From Gremmenia infestans (Eukaryota > Ascomycota > Leotiomycetes > Helotiales > Hamatocanthoscyphaceae): a DNA stretch of 64,000 nt. A program made the translations under genes and the position numbers. Under the pieces are notes generated by a model. That model was not told the origin of the DNA, ran no database searches, and saw only the letters and a list, made by a program, of their open reading frames with translations. Below, in pieces: positions 41,996 to 52,497 of this stretch (position 1 is the first letter of the stretch; each line of letters starts with the position of its first letter). The stretch spans positions 4,265,060-4,329,059 of the forward strand of contig JAFEVB010000002.1 in assembly GCA_032629725.1 (NCBI GenBank), read 5' to 3'.

Positions 41996-42894
41996 TTAGT
42001 CAATACTCTTCTGTAAAAAGTGGAACATTTCTACACACTCCCGCTCCAAACTCTTCACATCCGCATCCATTTGCTCCACGGCGCCTACTACAACTTTTCC
42101 GTCCAGATCCCGCAACCCCTTCTTGACTTCATACACAATCTTGGCCCTCCAGACATATGCTCCGAAATGTTGAAGGAGGTCTAGATCGTATAGCGAGCCG
42201 CTACCCATTCTGTTATGGTCACCCGTTAGCTTACACCAGCACAGAATATACTCCTCTACCTGAAACCACCTGCAGGGGTCAGCTCTTTAGCTTACCTATT
42301 GCACTTGGCCAAGTACCAGATCAAATCTCTCTTGCGCATCTTTTGTATCCACTGACCCGTGAGCTTGATCCTACTCATGTATACATCCAACCCCATGTCG
42401 GAGTCGAAGATATCAGAAACCCTAAACCAGCTCCGAAGCCACCGGCGGACGTCTATTTCCATGGCATAGGCGCTGCAGGGAAAGGAGTCGAGGAAGGTAT
42501 TGTAGGCGGGATTGTAGCTGGCTTCCGTCTTGAAGAGGGACTCGATGTGGGACTTGGTGACGGTATTGGGAGAGAATGCAGAGTGCTCTGCACACTCCCG
42601 TGGGCGGGAAGGAAGACAAAAGGAAGAAGAAGAAGGGGGAGATCTTTCTGATCTCTGAAAGTTTCTGATAGAAAGCCCGAGCGTGGTCAAGTTTCGGTAG
42701 TATTGTTGCCTCTCTCTATAGCTTTCCGTTAGTACTAGACGGATCACTGCGCTGTATATGTCGGGTTGCTCTTCGTGGAGGCCGAGCCGTTCTCTGATGA
42801 TCATGAAGCACTCGACAAACTTGTATACATTCATACTGGGCTGGAGATGGGACTGGACCTGGGACTGGAACTCGGGGAGCTGTGAGTCGGCCAT
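41996..42894 (-). CDS. Hypothetical 270-residue protein
   Basis: Two exons (42894-42296 and 42209-41996) are joined by GTAAGC...AACAG. A helical N-terminal half (VYKFVECFMIIRERLGLHEEQ...VIRLVLTESYRERQQYYRNL) is followed by a Ser-rich linker and a second helical region with several Trp/Tyr (RRWLRSWFRVSDIF). No domain is recognised and no signal peptide. The 86-bp intron contains internal GT and AG pairs that could hide a small middle exon, so the exon 1-exon 2 join is moderately certain. Confidence 0.55.
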
Positions 42895-43836
42895 GGCATT
42901 CGGAAGATGATGGATGCCGAAGAGTCGGGTTGTGGTGTGGTGGATGTAGTATTGATGCGACGTGGTGTTGATGTGATATCAATGTCGTTATTGTATTGTT
43001 TTCCGTCGAGATGGCACAGCGGGGATTATACAGTGTCAAGGTCTGCTGCGGCAAAGAAAGAAGGAGCCAAGGCGGTGAATAGCGCTTTATGCAGCTGCTA
43101 TTCCTACGGACAGATGCATCTGACTTAGGAGACACGAAGCCTCATGTTATTGCATATTCTATATACTGCTCAGGAGATATTCTAGAGTGAATGGAATGGT
43201 TCAATCTATTTTTCCTCACCTTAACTTATCCATAGGTAAGAGTGAATGGGTAAAACGCCATATGAAAAAGCAAATCCAGTTTCAAGTCCAAGTTTGCATC
43301 TGCGAAAATGCACTTTTCCGTGTTTGATTCCAAAGCCGTGTCGGGAGTACGCATTGAATTGTAAGTTAGAATGGACAGTTATTCTGACTCAAACGTGAGC
43401 AGGTAATAACACCCTTCATGTCCACCACGTCAAGCCGAAAGATTCAGTGGCATAGATGAATGGAATCCCAAGCATTCCATCTGATTCACATTCAAAATGG
43501 AAAGTTGCAGTTTTGGTCTTAGGTGGAGGGTGCAGAAGAAGAGTAGCTGCTCTTAAAATCACAAACAAAGGCTCCGATAATGACAATTGCAATTGAATTC
43601 TTCGTAGCTGATTCCTTGATAGCTTTGCAATTTCAATTCCTAGAAACCTTAGCTAAATCCTTTCACCATGCCAGAACTGATCGCGTTCAGCTCCCCGTGC
43701 ATCAGAAGCTCCTCTCCCATGCCTCTCTCTCTCCATAAGCTTACTCCGTCGGCTTTGGACCTGCGACGCATTCTAATCTCTCAGGGGGCACCTAGTTTTC
43801 TCAGGTGATTAGAAGAGTCTGAAATAATGCTGTCTG
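42895..43836. other. Intergenic, no gene seen
   Basis: About 940 bp between the hypothetical gene and the small secreted protein. It is of ordinary composition with no open frame above about 75 codons that looks coding. Confidence 0.5.
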
Positions 43837-44163
43837 TCAAAAACTCACAATCTGATCCGTGGAAACGGTGCAACAGGCAGGATGTTGAGCATCAATCTCC
43901 CAATTGCCGCAAGTGAATTCCTCCTCGTTGCCCTGGACCGTGATGTGTGCACGCTGACCTTGAACCTTTGTCAGCTTTACATGGATTGGGATAGTTAGGG
44001 TCAACATAGATCCTGCTCCGACGCCGCCAGATGTGAACTCCTTGCAACAGCCTCCGATGTTGTTTCCTGTTTTGGGACAGACAAAGGCAGGATAGACCTT
44101 CTCGGCCATGGAGGTAGAGAGGAGGGCTACTCCCATGACGAGGAGCGAGAGTGTGGTCTTCAT
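43837..44163 (-). CDS. Small secreted protein with six cysteines
   Basis: 108 residues in one exon. A clear signal peptide (MKTTLSLLVMGVALLSTSMA, cleavage after residue 20) precedes a mature domain with Cys at 29, 39, 40, 85, 97 and 98, i.e. C-CC-C-CC, and a beta-rich middle (LTLTIPIHVKLTKV, RAHITVQGN). The pattern resembles hydrophobins but two cysteines are missing, so I do not call it one. Small size, secretion and even Cys number make it an effector or surface-active candidate. The frame ends at a TGA inside GTGAGTTTTTGA, so a 3' intron that would extend the protein is possible. Confidence 0.65.
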   Translation of the reverse strand: MKTTLSLLVMGVALLSTSMAEKVYPAFVCPKTGNNIGGCCKEFTSGGVGAGSMLTLTIPIHVKLTKVQGQRAHITVQGNEEEFTCGNWEIDAQHPACCTVSTDQIVSF

Positions 44164-44497
44164 GGTGAGAATGGGTCAAAACATGGGTTGGTGGTAAGAC
44201 TAATTATGTGAGGATTGTTGTGTATGAGAGAGGAAACCTACCTAAGCGGGGACTGCCATAGGTATCTATATAGATCTAATAGCAAAGCCAACTAGCGTGA
44301 GTGACTTTGGTGAATTGCTATGTCAATGTCGATCGTTACAATCTGAAGGTGAAGTAGATCTAAGTGAATCTAAAACACTTGGCAGATGCCGCTTTGAATA
44401 GAAGTTACTATAATGCAATACTACCCCATATATCCCAACTCCGTTCCAAACCTCCTTTGTCCTAGAACTTATCACAAATATGCATTTCCACACATTC
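44164..44497. other. Short intergenic region
   Basis: Promoter of the small secreted protein gene and 3' region of the MOSC fusion gene. Nothing else is seen. Confidence 0.5.
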
Positions 44498-46189
44498 TTA
44501 CAAATCTAAAGTGATCCTACCTACTCCTCTCGACACGCAACTAAGTATTGCACCCTTCTTATCCTCCCGTGACAATCCAGTCCCTCTGTGCTCGACTTTC
44601 CCACTACACACATCCACCTTACAAGATCCGCAATTGCCAACTTCACATGTACTAGGAATATCAAACCCTGCGTCCCGCAGCACATCCAAAAGCGATTCTT
44701 CCGCTTTGACATCCAAAGTGCCTCCAGATTTGCCTAGCTCAACCGAGAACGGATCACCAGATGTTTCGACCACGAATGCCTCAGAATGGATGTTAGATAG
44801 TGGGAAATCAACATCTTTGGCCGCTGTGGTGACGGCGGACATGAGACGATCAGGCCCACACACATAGACATGAGTCCCGTCTTTTTGCTTTTCAAGAATA
44901 ACAGGGATATCCAACCGCTGGCCTCTCGAGCCATCCAGAACTGTGGCATTTTCACCGAATGTCTGTATGAAACGAGCAAACGCCACATCTTCAGCACAGC
45001 GAACAGTATAATATAAATGAAACGTCGCGCCTTGCTCCCGGAGATGTCGTGCAGAGGCTAGAAACGCAGTGATACCAATGCCACCCGCTATGAGGATATG
45101 GCAGTCTGCATTCTCCTGCACAGGAAAATCCGACTTCATCTCGCTGAAAGAAAGGATATCTCTCAGCTTGACAGCTTCATGGAGGTACGTCGAGCCTCCT
45201 CGAGATTTTTCCTTGTCAAGCGCTACGCCAAGTTCAAATCGATTTGCATCTCCACTCACGACAGAATATGCCCGAACCAGCTTGTCATCCTTTCCGAGCT
45301 TCACTCGGATGTGTGATCCAGGCTCTACCTTCGCGGGCTGTTTGATTGCTGTCACAGCTTTGAAGATGAAAGAAAATATCCTGGGGGTCTCTCTCATCTT
45401 GCTGATAAGCCGGTATCGAGTCCACTTTAGCACCATACCGTCCCCGCCCTGAAGCCTCTGCTTGTCGTCTATAAAGAGTTTCTTCGTCAATCGGTTGAGG
45501 AATATGTTACGAATCTCATCGCCCAGTTCCGGTAGATATGCCAGGTCCTTCATGGCAACCTCATCCTTGATCTCCCTGTACAACTTATTCTGCACTTTTG
45601 CGATAGTCCACAGGGGCTGTTTTCGCTCCAACAGCACAATTTCATCTCCAGCCTGAATCAATCCTTCTTTCAACACCCTATAGTACCACCCAGTCCGCTT
45701 GGAATTTTGGCTCCTCAAACTCATGTCCTTGACTTCAAACCGATGGTTTAATTTATAGCAAGGTGGTCTCGGCTTGCTGACCTGAACCACGACCTCTGCT
45801 CCAAAACTCAAAATATCTCCCACGCACACAGTCTCTTCCGTCATATTGCCGCTGACGATATTCTCTCCAAAGGCACCCACCTCGAACAGATGCGCACGGT
45901 CTGGGAGCTCCTGTCTCCATAACTTGTAATGCTGGGAATCATAATGATGAAGCGCGTTATCGGGACCCGCGTGGCCTTCCCAAGCACGTTCATCGTCCCC
46001 GCAGCGTTGGAAGTGCACTTTGATGGGCGCCGATTGCGGGATTTTGAAGATCCCGGAGCTTTCTCCAAACGCGGGCTTGACTTTTCCGGTTCGGACTTGT
46101 TGTATGGTATCGATGTGCCGTGGAAGAGTATTCAGGCTGACATGGTCGGTGATACAGCCCATGTTGGAGATTCTTTTGAAAGCCGTCAA
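44498..46189 (-). CDS. MOSC-oxidoreductase-ferredoxin fusion protein
   Basis: One uninterrupted exon of 563 residues with three parts. Residues 30-190 form a MOSC domain (VKVHFQRCGDDERAWEGHAG...HLFEVGAFGENI...GDILSFG, then KPRPPCYKLNHRF), a fold that handles sulfur or molybdenum cofactor chemistry. Residues 255-460 form an FAD/NAD(P)-binding reductase (RAYSVVSG for flavin, GGIGITAF and VCGPDRLM for nucleotide). Residues 475-563 form a plant-type [2Fe-2S] ferredoxin with ligands Cys515, Cys520, Cys523 and Cys551. The layout resembles bacterial YiiM- and Vanillate-reductase-like fusions. A Met nine codons in (46162) is an alternative start. No partner oxygenase is adjacent. Confidence 0.88.
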   Translation of the reverse strand: MTAFKRISNMGCITDHVSLNTLPRHIDTIQQVRTGKVKPAFGESSGIFKIPQSAPIKVHFQRCGDDERAWEGHAGPDNALHHYDSQHYKLWRQELPDRAHLFEVGAFGENIVSGNMTEETVCVGDILSFGAEVVVQVSKPRPPCYKLNHRFEVKDMSLRSQNSKRTGWYYRVLKEGLIQAGDEIVLLERKQPLWTIAKVQNKLYREIKDEVAMKDLAYLPELGDEIRNIFLNRLTKKLFIDDKQRLQGGDGMVLKWTRYRLISKMRETPRIFSFIFKAVTAIKQPAKVEPGSHIRVKLGKDDKLVRAYSVVSGDANRFELGVALDKEKSRGGSTYLHEAVKLRDILSFSEMKSDFPVQENADCHILIAGGIGITAFLASARHLREQGATFHLYYTVRCAEDVAFARFIQTFGENATVLDGSRGQRLDIPVILEKQKDGTHVYVCGPDRLMSAVTTAAKDVDFPLSNIHSEAFVVETSGDPFSVELGKSGGTLDVKAEESLLDVLRDAGFDIPSTCEVGNCGSCKVDVCSGKVEHRGTGLSREDKKGAILSCVSRGVGRITLDL

Positions 46190-47540
46190 ACTGGAAGACG
46201 ATTGCAGCTGCGGAGAATTGACTCGAGGTTCAGCTTACGACTTTCTCATTCCCACCACTATCGGGCTTGATTGCGCTTGAAAGAATTTAAACTCTCTAGT
46301 ATTGATGAATATATTTTGAAGCTATCAATGGGGTTGGGCGGGAGGTGGCGTTCTCCGAGAATCCTGAGGGGTAGGCAGCAACAGGTTGGACGACGAGCCT
46401 CAGAACTACGTCATAATGTATGCGGTTGCGTTGGTCTATTTCAGATCTAATTATAGCTATATTCAGCATTTTCAATTCGATAGAATTGCGTATCTTCAAA
46501 TGGAAAGGATCTCTTAAAGTGAAAGATTGAACTTTGACAACCAAAAGTGGGCTTCATGTCAAGGTCACGGGATCTCTGTCCTACACGAGTCAGTATCTCT
46601 GCCCGCACCGTACTGTTGCCTGAATAGATTCCCAATTGTTTCCAGTGCTGTGCATTATATTTGTACAAGAAAACCTAGAGTCCACTCACCATCGGGTTCC
46701 GACCTTTATGCCATTTACCCCCCTTTTCAGATTAGCCGACGGAGGTACAAGCGAAGGAGTCCCACAGTTCCACAAGCGAATTTAACATCCATTGTAAAAG
46801 TAGTGTGAGTACAATTAGACTAGTAAGCTCTTTTAGACTGGTCCAACCAGGGATAACCCAAAGTTGGGATGCCAAGCTGTCATAAATATTCCCACATAAA
46901 GTATGAGAGATTAGCTCCAGTTGATATTCCCAGAAATCAATACGCTGCGGAAGGTGCAGATCATTTCATTTTCCCCGCTGGCAGTTTTACCTTTTCGTAT
47001 CTCTGCTGCGCTAGTTATCCAACCCTTTCTCGTAGGTCTTCTCCACTAAGCTTGAATTGCTCCTGCGCCCTAATCGTTTACAAGATACGTGGCTTGCTAG
47101 CAAAAGTCGAACAATGGTATATATCACTTCAACCGCCAAGTGTGTCAAACATTTCGCGTCTCCTGTCTGTAGCTAGAAACTAGCTGGTGGAAAATACCAG
47201 TAAGGTATTTGTACTTGTAAAAAGGGCTCGTTTGAGGTTGCAGAGGTAAAAGCTAATGGGCTGGGACTTGACGCTAAACCAGACATGCGCCATCCAACAT
47301 AATTCGGGACCAGGTTCGCAAGAAACCCCAGGAAATGTTGAACGCATTTGCTAGCTCGCGCAAATAGTGGATGTTGTGTTTAAGGTTGTGCTTTGAATGA
47401 AATATCTTCCGCTTGGATGCTCATTAACGTACGTAAGCCTATTATGACCTTACGGACAGCATCCTGACAGGAGTAGCTGGTAGCTCAACTGGTGGACGTG
47501 TAGCTGGTAACTCCCAAAGCCTCGGCATAGCTAAACATCA
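46190..47540. other. Intergenic, no gene seen
   Basis: About 1.35 kb. Several 80-100-codon frames (46296-46808, 46869-47183) overlap on both strands with no domain or splice support. A GGTAGCTCA...TGG run near 47478 resembles a tRNA D-arm but has no T-arm. Confidence 0.45.
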
Positions 47541-48503
47541 TTAGTCTGATATTCCCATTGATAATGAGCCCGTTTTCCAGCAGGATATCGGAGAATCAAG
47601 GTTGGAATAACTCTTAGAACCAAACTTTCCATAATCTAATTCACAAGAAAATCGAGGCTGAAATATCAATAACTGCTTACCTGGGAGTTCGAATCTAAAA
47701 GAACTTTTCTTGGCACCTTTCGAATACACGCTAGGCAACTCAGATATTCTTTGCTGATCCTTCTTTTCGCACGACGCTCTTTTCTTCCGCTTTAGGATTT
47801 TCCAGGCCGCGAAGACAAGGAGTAGCCAGGCGACCACAGCCACTACCGATATTGGGACTATCAGCTTCTTATATGTCTTGTCTTGGGTTGCTTGAGCATC
47901 GGACGCCGATGATGGCGTGACGGTTGGAAGAGGAGTGTTGGGTCCGGTAACTCGACTCGTTGCTGCTGGAAGCCTTTCGGTCTCGGTGCTAAACACTTGC
48001 ATGACGGAAGTTGGAAGCTGGGAGGATGGAATGTCTGTTGATGGCGTTATTCTGGAGGAAATAAGAGTACTTGTTGGTGAAGTATAAATAGTGAGTGCGG
48101 TCGCGGATGAAGCAAAAGCAGTAGATTGAACAGGGCCCTCAGACACGAATGAGGGCATAAGCGCAGAGGATGTTGCTACCAAGGAATTCTCGTCATTGTG
48201 TAGACATGTAGTCCCATTGCAGCTGTATCCATGCGGACAGCATTTCCCATTGCACGATTCAAGCGGCGAAAAGTCTATAGTCTTAACAGTAGCTTGAGGA
48301 TGTGCTGTATTGTTCTGAAGCTGGAGATCACATGAAATCGGGGCGAATGTTGCGCAGCCTTGGGGGTTTTCACAGCAAATGATGCTTGTGGTCTCGGTGC
48401 CGTTGGAAATGGGTATGCAACTGTCAGCAGAGAAGCAGCATACGCTACTAAGAAGAGTGCCAATGAGGCTTGAACATTGAGTATAATCGCTGTCGAAACA
48501 CAT
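47541..48503 (-). CDS. Single-pass membrane protein with Cys-rich ectodomain
   Basis: About 320 residues from the first in-frame ATG (48503); codons continue ten positions upstream without an ATG, so a short 5' exon is likely missing. The N-terminal domain has about 15 Cys with fungal-type spacing (CFDSDYTQCSS...CCFSADSC...CCENPQGC...CNGKCCPHGYSC). A Ser/Thr/Pro-rich stalk, one transmembrane helix (about 222-243 in ORF numbering, IVPISVVAVVAWLLLVFAAW) and a basic cytosolic tail follow. This is the layout of fungal cell-surface sensors, but no sensor family motif is present. A GTAAGC donor after FELPG suggests the last 40 codons may be intronic. Confidence 0.6.
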   Translation of the reverse strand: MCFDSDYTQCSSLIGTLLSSVCCFSADSCIPISNGTETTSIICCENPQGCATFAPISCDLQLQNNTAHPQATVKTIDFSPLESCNGKCCPHGYSCNGTTCLHNDENSLVATSSALMPSFVSEGPVQSTAFASSATALTIYTSPTSTLISSRITPSTDIPSSQLPTSVMQVFSTETERLPAATSRVTGPNTPLPTVTPSSASDAQATQDKTYKKLIVPISVVAVVAWLLLVFAAWKILKRKKRASCEKKDQQRISELPSVYSKGAKKSSFRFELPGKQLLIFQPRFSCELDYGKFGSKSYSNLDSPISCWKTGSLSMGISD

Positions 48504-49266
48504 TTTACGTTGTTTAGGCGGGACTGCCGACAAGAAAAGTGGGTGGATAGAAAGAATTGTTGGATATTGGAAGTCATTTGAACGAAAGATTGGAAGGATT
48601 TGGAACTGCGATCCGTGGCTGCGGCTTCAAACATGCATAAAACGTTAATCTCTAGGCGACCGCTACATTTTCTGTGTCTAAGATGCAGGCCGCACACAAA
48701 TTATTCCTGAGGAACGCACACACAATTAAAGATGTCTCGATGTAGAAGGTCTTCGTTTGGGGCTCAGTGAAGGGGAAGTAACCTAGGGGATGACACATGT
48801 AATCGTTTCAGGAGCTTGACTGCACCACTCGGTACTACCCTACAGCTTCATTTTAAGCTTCATTACTGCACTGCACCGCCTCCCTAGAGCCTGCACCTCG
48901 TAGGTTTAAATCGCTACGTAGGGAAGGGGGAACAAAAATACCAAAAGGCACTGAAAATCCATGGGAAATTAGAACGAACCGGCTATACTAGCAGCTTCAA
49001 CACGCCTCTGTCTTTAGAAATCATATGAAAACTCGCCCCATATTCCGTGTTTAATGATTTTTTAGAAGATAACCCGTATCAACTTTACTTGAACTTTCTA
49101 ATCGATTTGTCCAAGTGTTGCAGCTAGCTCAAGAAGACCTTTTAGGCGCAACGTTTAATACGCCGTGCACGCGATGTAAGATGCTTGGAATGAGAAAAGT
49201 CTTTTGAACAGCGATTTGCTGTACTCGAAAGATTTGATGTTGACAGTATTAGGTCATGCTTAGCAC
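48504..49266. other. Intergenic
   Basis: About 760 bp between two minus-strand genes. It probably contains the missing first exon and promoter of the Cys-rich membrane protein. Nothing is identified with confidence. Confidence 0.4.
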
Positions 49267-51229
49267 TTACGCCTTTTCCCCGGGAGCCTCATCAAAACCC
49301 AGTCCCTCAAAATCTCGTGCTTCCCTTTCCAATTCCTCAAGCTCTTTTTGTTTCTTCTCTTTCAGGAAGTTGCAAAACTTACTCCCCTCTCTTATTACAT
49401 CGCCCTTCCACAGGAACATGAAAGGGATGACACACATTCCCAAACTCAAAAACCCAAGCAGACTACACGCCCAAGCCACACCAAGTCGTGCAAACATGGG
49501 CGTCGCAGCAAACGGCAATACCGCACCAGCGAGACTGCGACAACAAGATGAAGCAGCCATAGACGAGGCCGCAAAAATCTCATACGCGTCTGTAAGGTAA
49601 TTCAAGAGTGCCATGAAGATGAGCACGAAGCCCATTCCAAACGGTACGCCTGCCAGCATCGGAACGTAGAACGGAACCTCTGATCTCGCAGTCCAGCCGA
49701 GCCAAAAAAGCGACACGACGTAGAGAGGTCCACCTACACATGCCAGAGGCAATCGCCGGGCCTCTTCTTTTCGCGTCCATGCCCTGTTCTGCTTCTGCGC
49801 ATTGCGCAAGAAGCCATCATACCATAGGAACAGAAGGACTGCCAGCACGCTGCCCCCACCGATGGGGAGGAACATCAGGCCTGAGACGCCGGATGATTGT
49901 CCATAGATGCCTTGGAAAATGATGGGGTACGCCTCGAAGAAGAGGTAAAATATGCCGTATGCCAGGCTGAGATATAGACATGTGGCTAGAACAATGAGTT
50001 CAAAGCATATCATTCGAAGGGGTCGAGTGAGCGTGACGGTAGCCATCTGCTTCCAACCTTTCTTCTCGAGCTCGATGGGCGCGAAAATGTTGGGGTTATT
50101 GGTGCTTTTGCGAAGTTTGGCAGCGCGCTTAGCGAGGAGGATTGGGCCAAAGGTCTCGGGAAGAGTTGCAAGAGCAGGCAGCGTGGCGCCCGCGACCATG
50201 AGCCCAATCCAGAAAGTCCAGCGCCAGCCTTTGACGGGCGAGATGAAGCCGGATATGATTGGGGCGATGAGAGGACCAAGACATGTTCCCTGAAGTTGTC
50301 AGAGCTTGTATATGGATAGTGGTAGACAATGAGAATGCGACTGAGTGTAGGAAGAATGGGTCGGGATCGAACTAACCGACATGAAAACTGCCATAGCCCT
50401 TCCTCTAGTTACAGGATCCTCATAGATGTCTGCATACACCCCCCCAACGACCGAAATAGGGCTACTGGCATTGACTCCGGCCAGCAGTCTGAATATCAAC
50501 AGCGCTGCCCATTTGGGAGACAGAGCGCAAGCCATAGTGAAGATTGTGTAGGCGAGGAATGTAGAAGTCATAATTGCTCTTCGCCCGAACGTCTCTGATA
50601 GTGGACCGAAAAGTAATGGACCAAGGACATAGCCAATCAAGTACATAGAAATCGGCAGAACTTGAGAGTACGACGATGTGATGTGGAAGTCCGCGCTGAT
50701 AAATGGGATCGCGTTGGAGGGAAGTGAAGATCCCATGGTGCTGTTTACAACCACAAACATTCCTATCAATACTATCCACACCTTTTTTTTCTACGATGGA
50801 AAGATTAGCAATTGCCTCTAAAGCAAGCCATTCCGTGGGGGAGATGAGCTGGCGTTCACTGAAGTATCTTTAAGGTCATAATGGTAACAGTTCAATGAGT
50901 CTTCGAAATAGAGCAACAACGAGGGTAGTAACGTACGGATGACCAGTTGTATGGGTTCTCTGAGTCATTTCTCTCCCAAGAAATAACCTTCCTCTGGGTT
51001 GAAGCTACACTTATGGCGCTCGAAGCGGGCAACGAATTTATCTTATTGTCGGCCGCTTCCACATTGTATCGTTGTGCTGCATCTGATTCATCAATGCCGG
51101 AAACGATTCGGCTTAGCCTGTTGTGAGATTCTGCATCTTGTAAGCCGGTGAAAGAATAGCGGCGACCTCTCGGCGCGGCAACAACTCACGAGGCAACCGG
51201 GATTCAACGTCAGTGGAGTCGTCGGCCAT
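49267..51229 (-). CDS. MFS transporter, drug:H+ antiporter-like
   Basis: Four exons (51229-51190, 51136-50937, 50790-50377, 50289-49267) give 558 residues. The N-terminal tail ends in WERNDSENPYNWSS, the usual fungal MFS lead-in, and continues KKKVWIVLIG. About 12 transmembrane helices follow, with motif A as GPLLFGPLSETFGRRAIM and the multidrug-type segment GVYADIYEDPVTRGRAMAVF. This suits a plasma-membrane exporter of toxic or secondary metabolites; the substrate is unknown. The C-terminal tail is Lys/Glu-rich (KEKKQKELEELEREARDFE). Exon 2 uses an ACAAG acceptor; a competing CAG eight codons later would create a stop. Confidence 0.88.
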
Positions 51230-51902
51230 TTTCATGAAGGGTTAGGATGTTGAGTTGGTGTTTATTTCTGCCATTGACACTGAAAGACTGCAAAAATGAG
51301 AAAGACAGAAAAAAGGAATGGTTAAAAAGAGGGTTAGGGTTAATGATATGGGGCACCGGGGAAAGCTGTCGGGGCCTGCGCCAAGGCGTAGTCGATTGCT
51401 GCTAATCCGAAAGGAGTACATCCCGCCCTATTTAGTAGGTCTTATACCCGCAAGCGAAGGATTATGTCGATCTTCACGAGCTAGTAGAAACTTAAGGTAG
51501 GCTTATTGGACGAGGAGGTCTAGGTAAAAGTTACACGGGTGCCGATAACCGCAAAGTAGAAACCCAACCCAACCCAACTACCAGAACCGTTGTTGGAAAG
51601 AAAGAATATGTGAAACATCAATCGGCGAAGAGGATCGAATAGTAAGCAAGATGAATGTATCGACCCGACATCGGGATCGGGGCCCAACAGTATTACTCCC
51701 CTTCAGTTACCCTCTCCACCCACGAAGTAGTTATATTGCAATCAATCAATTCCTTGCCAAAACCATAACGCGGCAAGACGTGAATGGACGGATGTCTTTG
51801 TGCAATCCTGACACCTTGTATCACACGATATACGCACAGTATACTAGAGGAGAACGGCGAGAGGAGAAGTGGCCATGATGGGTATCTTTGTATTGTCGAA
51901 TG
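51230..51902. other. Intergenic
   Basis: Upstream of the MFS gene and downstream of the prefoldin gene. No gene is seen; plus-strand frames of 60-75 codons have no support. Confidence 0.5.
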
Positions 51903-52497
51903 CTATGTCTCCAAATTGATGCTCCGCCCAAAGCGCGCATATAATTCGACCTTCAGATCATTCTGTTCGTCTTTGATGGTGCCCAGCTTCTCCTCCAATG
52001 CAGATACCTCTTCCTCTATCTTCGCGGTTGACGTGGACAGCATCTCTTGGACTTCGGGCAGAGGTAATGAAACGAAAGAGTCTCCAATTTTATATCTAGC
52101 ACATGTCAGAAAACTGTTTTGCAGAGGCTCCTGGGTGATGCGCGCAACGTACGGGATCTTGTCGTCCTCGTCTGCCAGCTCCAACTCGTTTGATACGTCG
52201 TCCAGGTCCTCTTTCTCTTTCTGTAGCAACAATTCAGTCAGAGATCTCTTGCGGTCGTTTTGAGATCTGCCAAACTAACATGTTTCGCCTTGAGCTCGTC
52301 CTCAATTCCTATCTCGCGCTGGTGTAGCCTGCTGAACTTGTTGATCTTGTCTTGATCCTCCCTGCGGACTTCGACCTCGTCTCCGGCGGCCTTGGCCTCA
52401 TCTTCCTGGGAGAGCTGTGGGCAAGAATTAGCTCTTGCAGACACACTGGTCAACGGATAATTATATGAGGTGTGATTTATACCATTCGACGCTGCAT
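51903..52497 (-). CDS. GIM3: Prefoldin subunit 4
   Basis: Four exons (52497-52483, 52414-52280, 52220-52153, 52095-51903) give 136 residues (yeast Gim3 has 129). Prefoldin is the hexameric cytosolic chaperone that passes actin and tubulin to CCT/TRiC; Pfd4 is a beta-type subunit. A long N-terminal coiled coil (EDQDKINKFSRLHQREIGIED...KEKEDLDDVSNELELAD) leads to the conserved hairpin, read across intron 3 as KIPYKIGDSFVSLPLPEVQEML, followed by a second coiled coil. Intron 3 is 57 bp with no in-frame stop, so an unspliced form would carry 19 extra residues. The first exon is only 15 nt. Confidence 0.9.

Noticed and set aside
43837..44163. Calling the six-cysteine secreted protein a hydrophobin
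   Set aside because: Two of the eight defining cysteines are absent in the readable frame and the loop lengths differ.
47470..47540. tRNA-like GGTAGCTCA...TGG stretch
   Set aside because: There is no matching T-arm GGTTCRA box or acceptor stem pairing nearby; it looks like a chance GTAGCTGG repeat.
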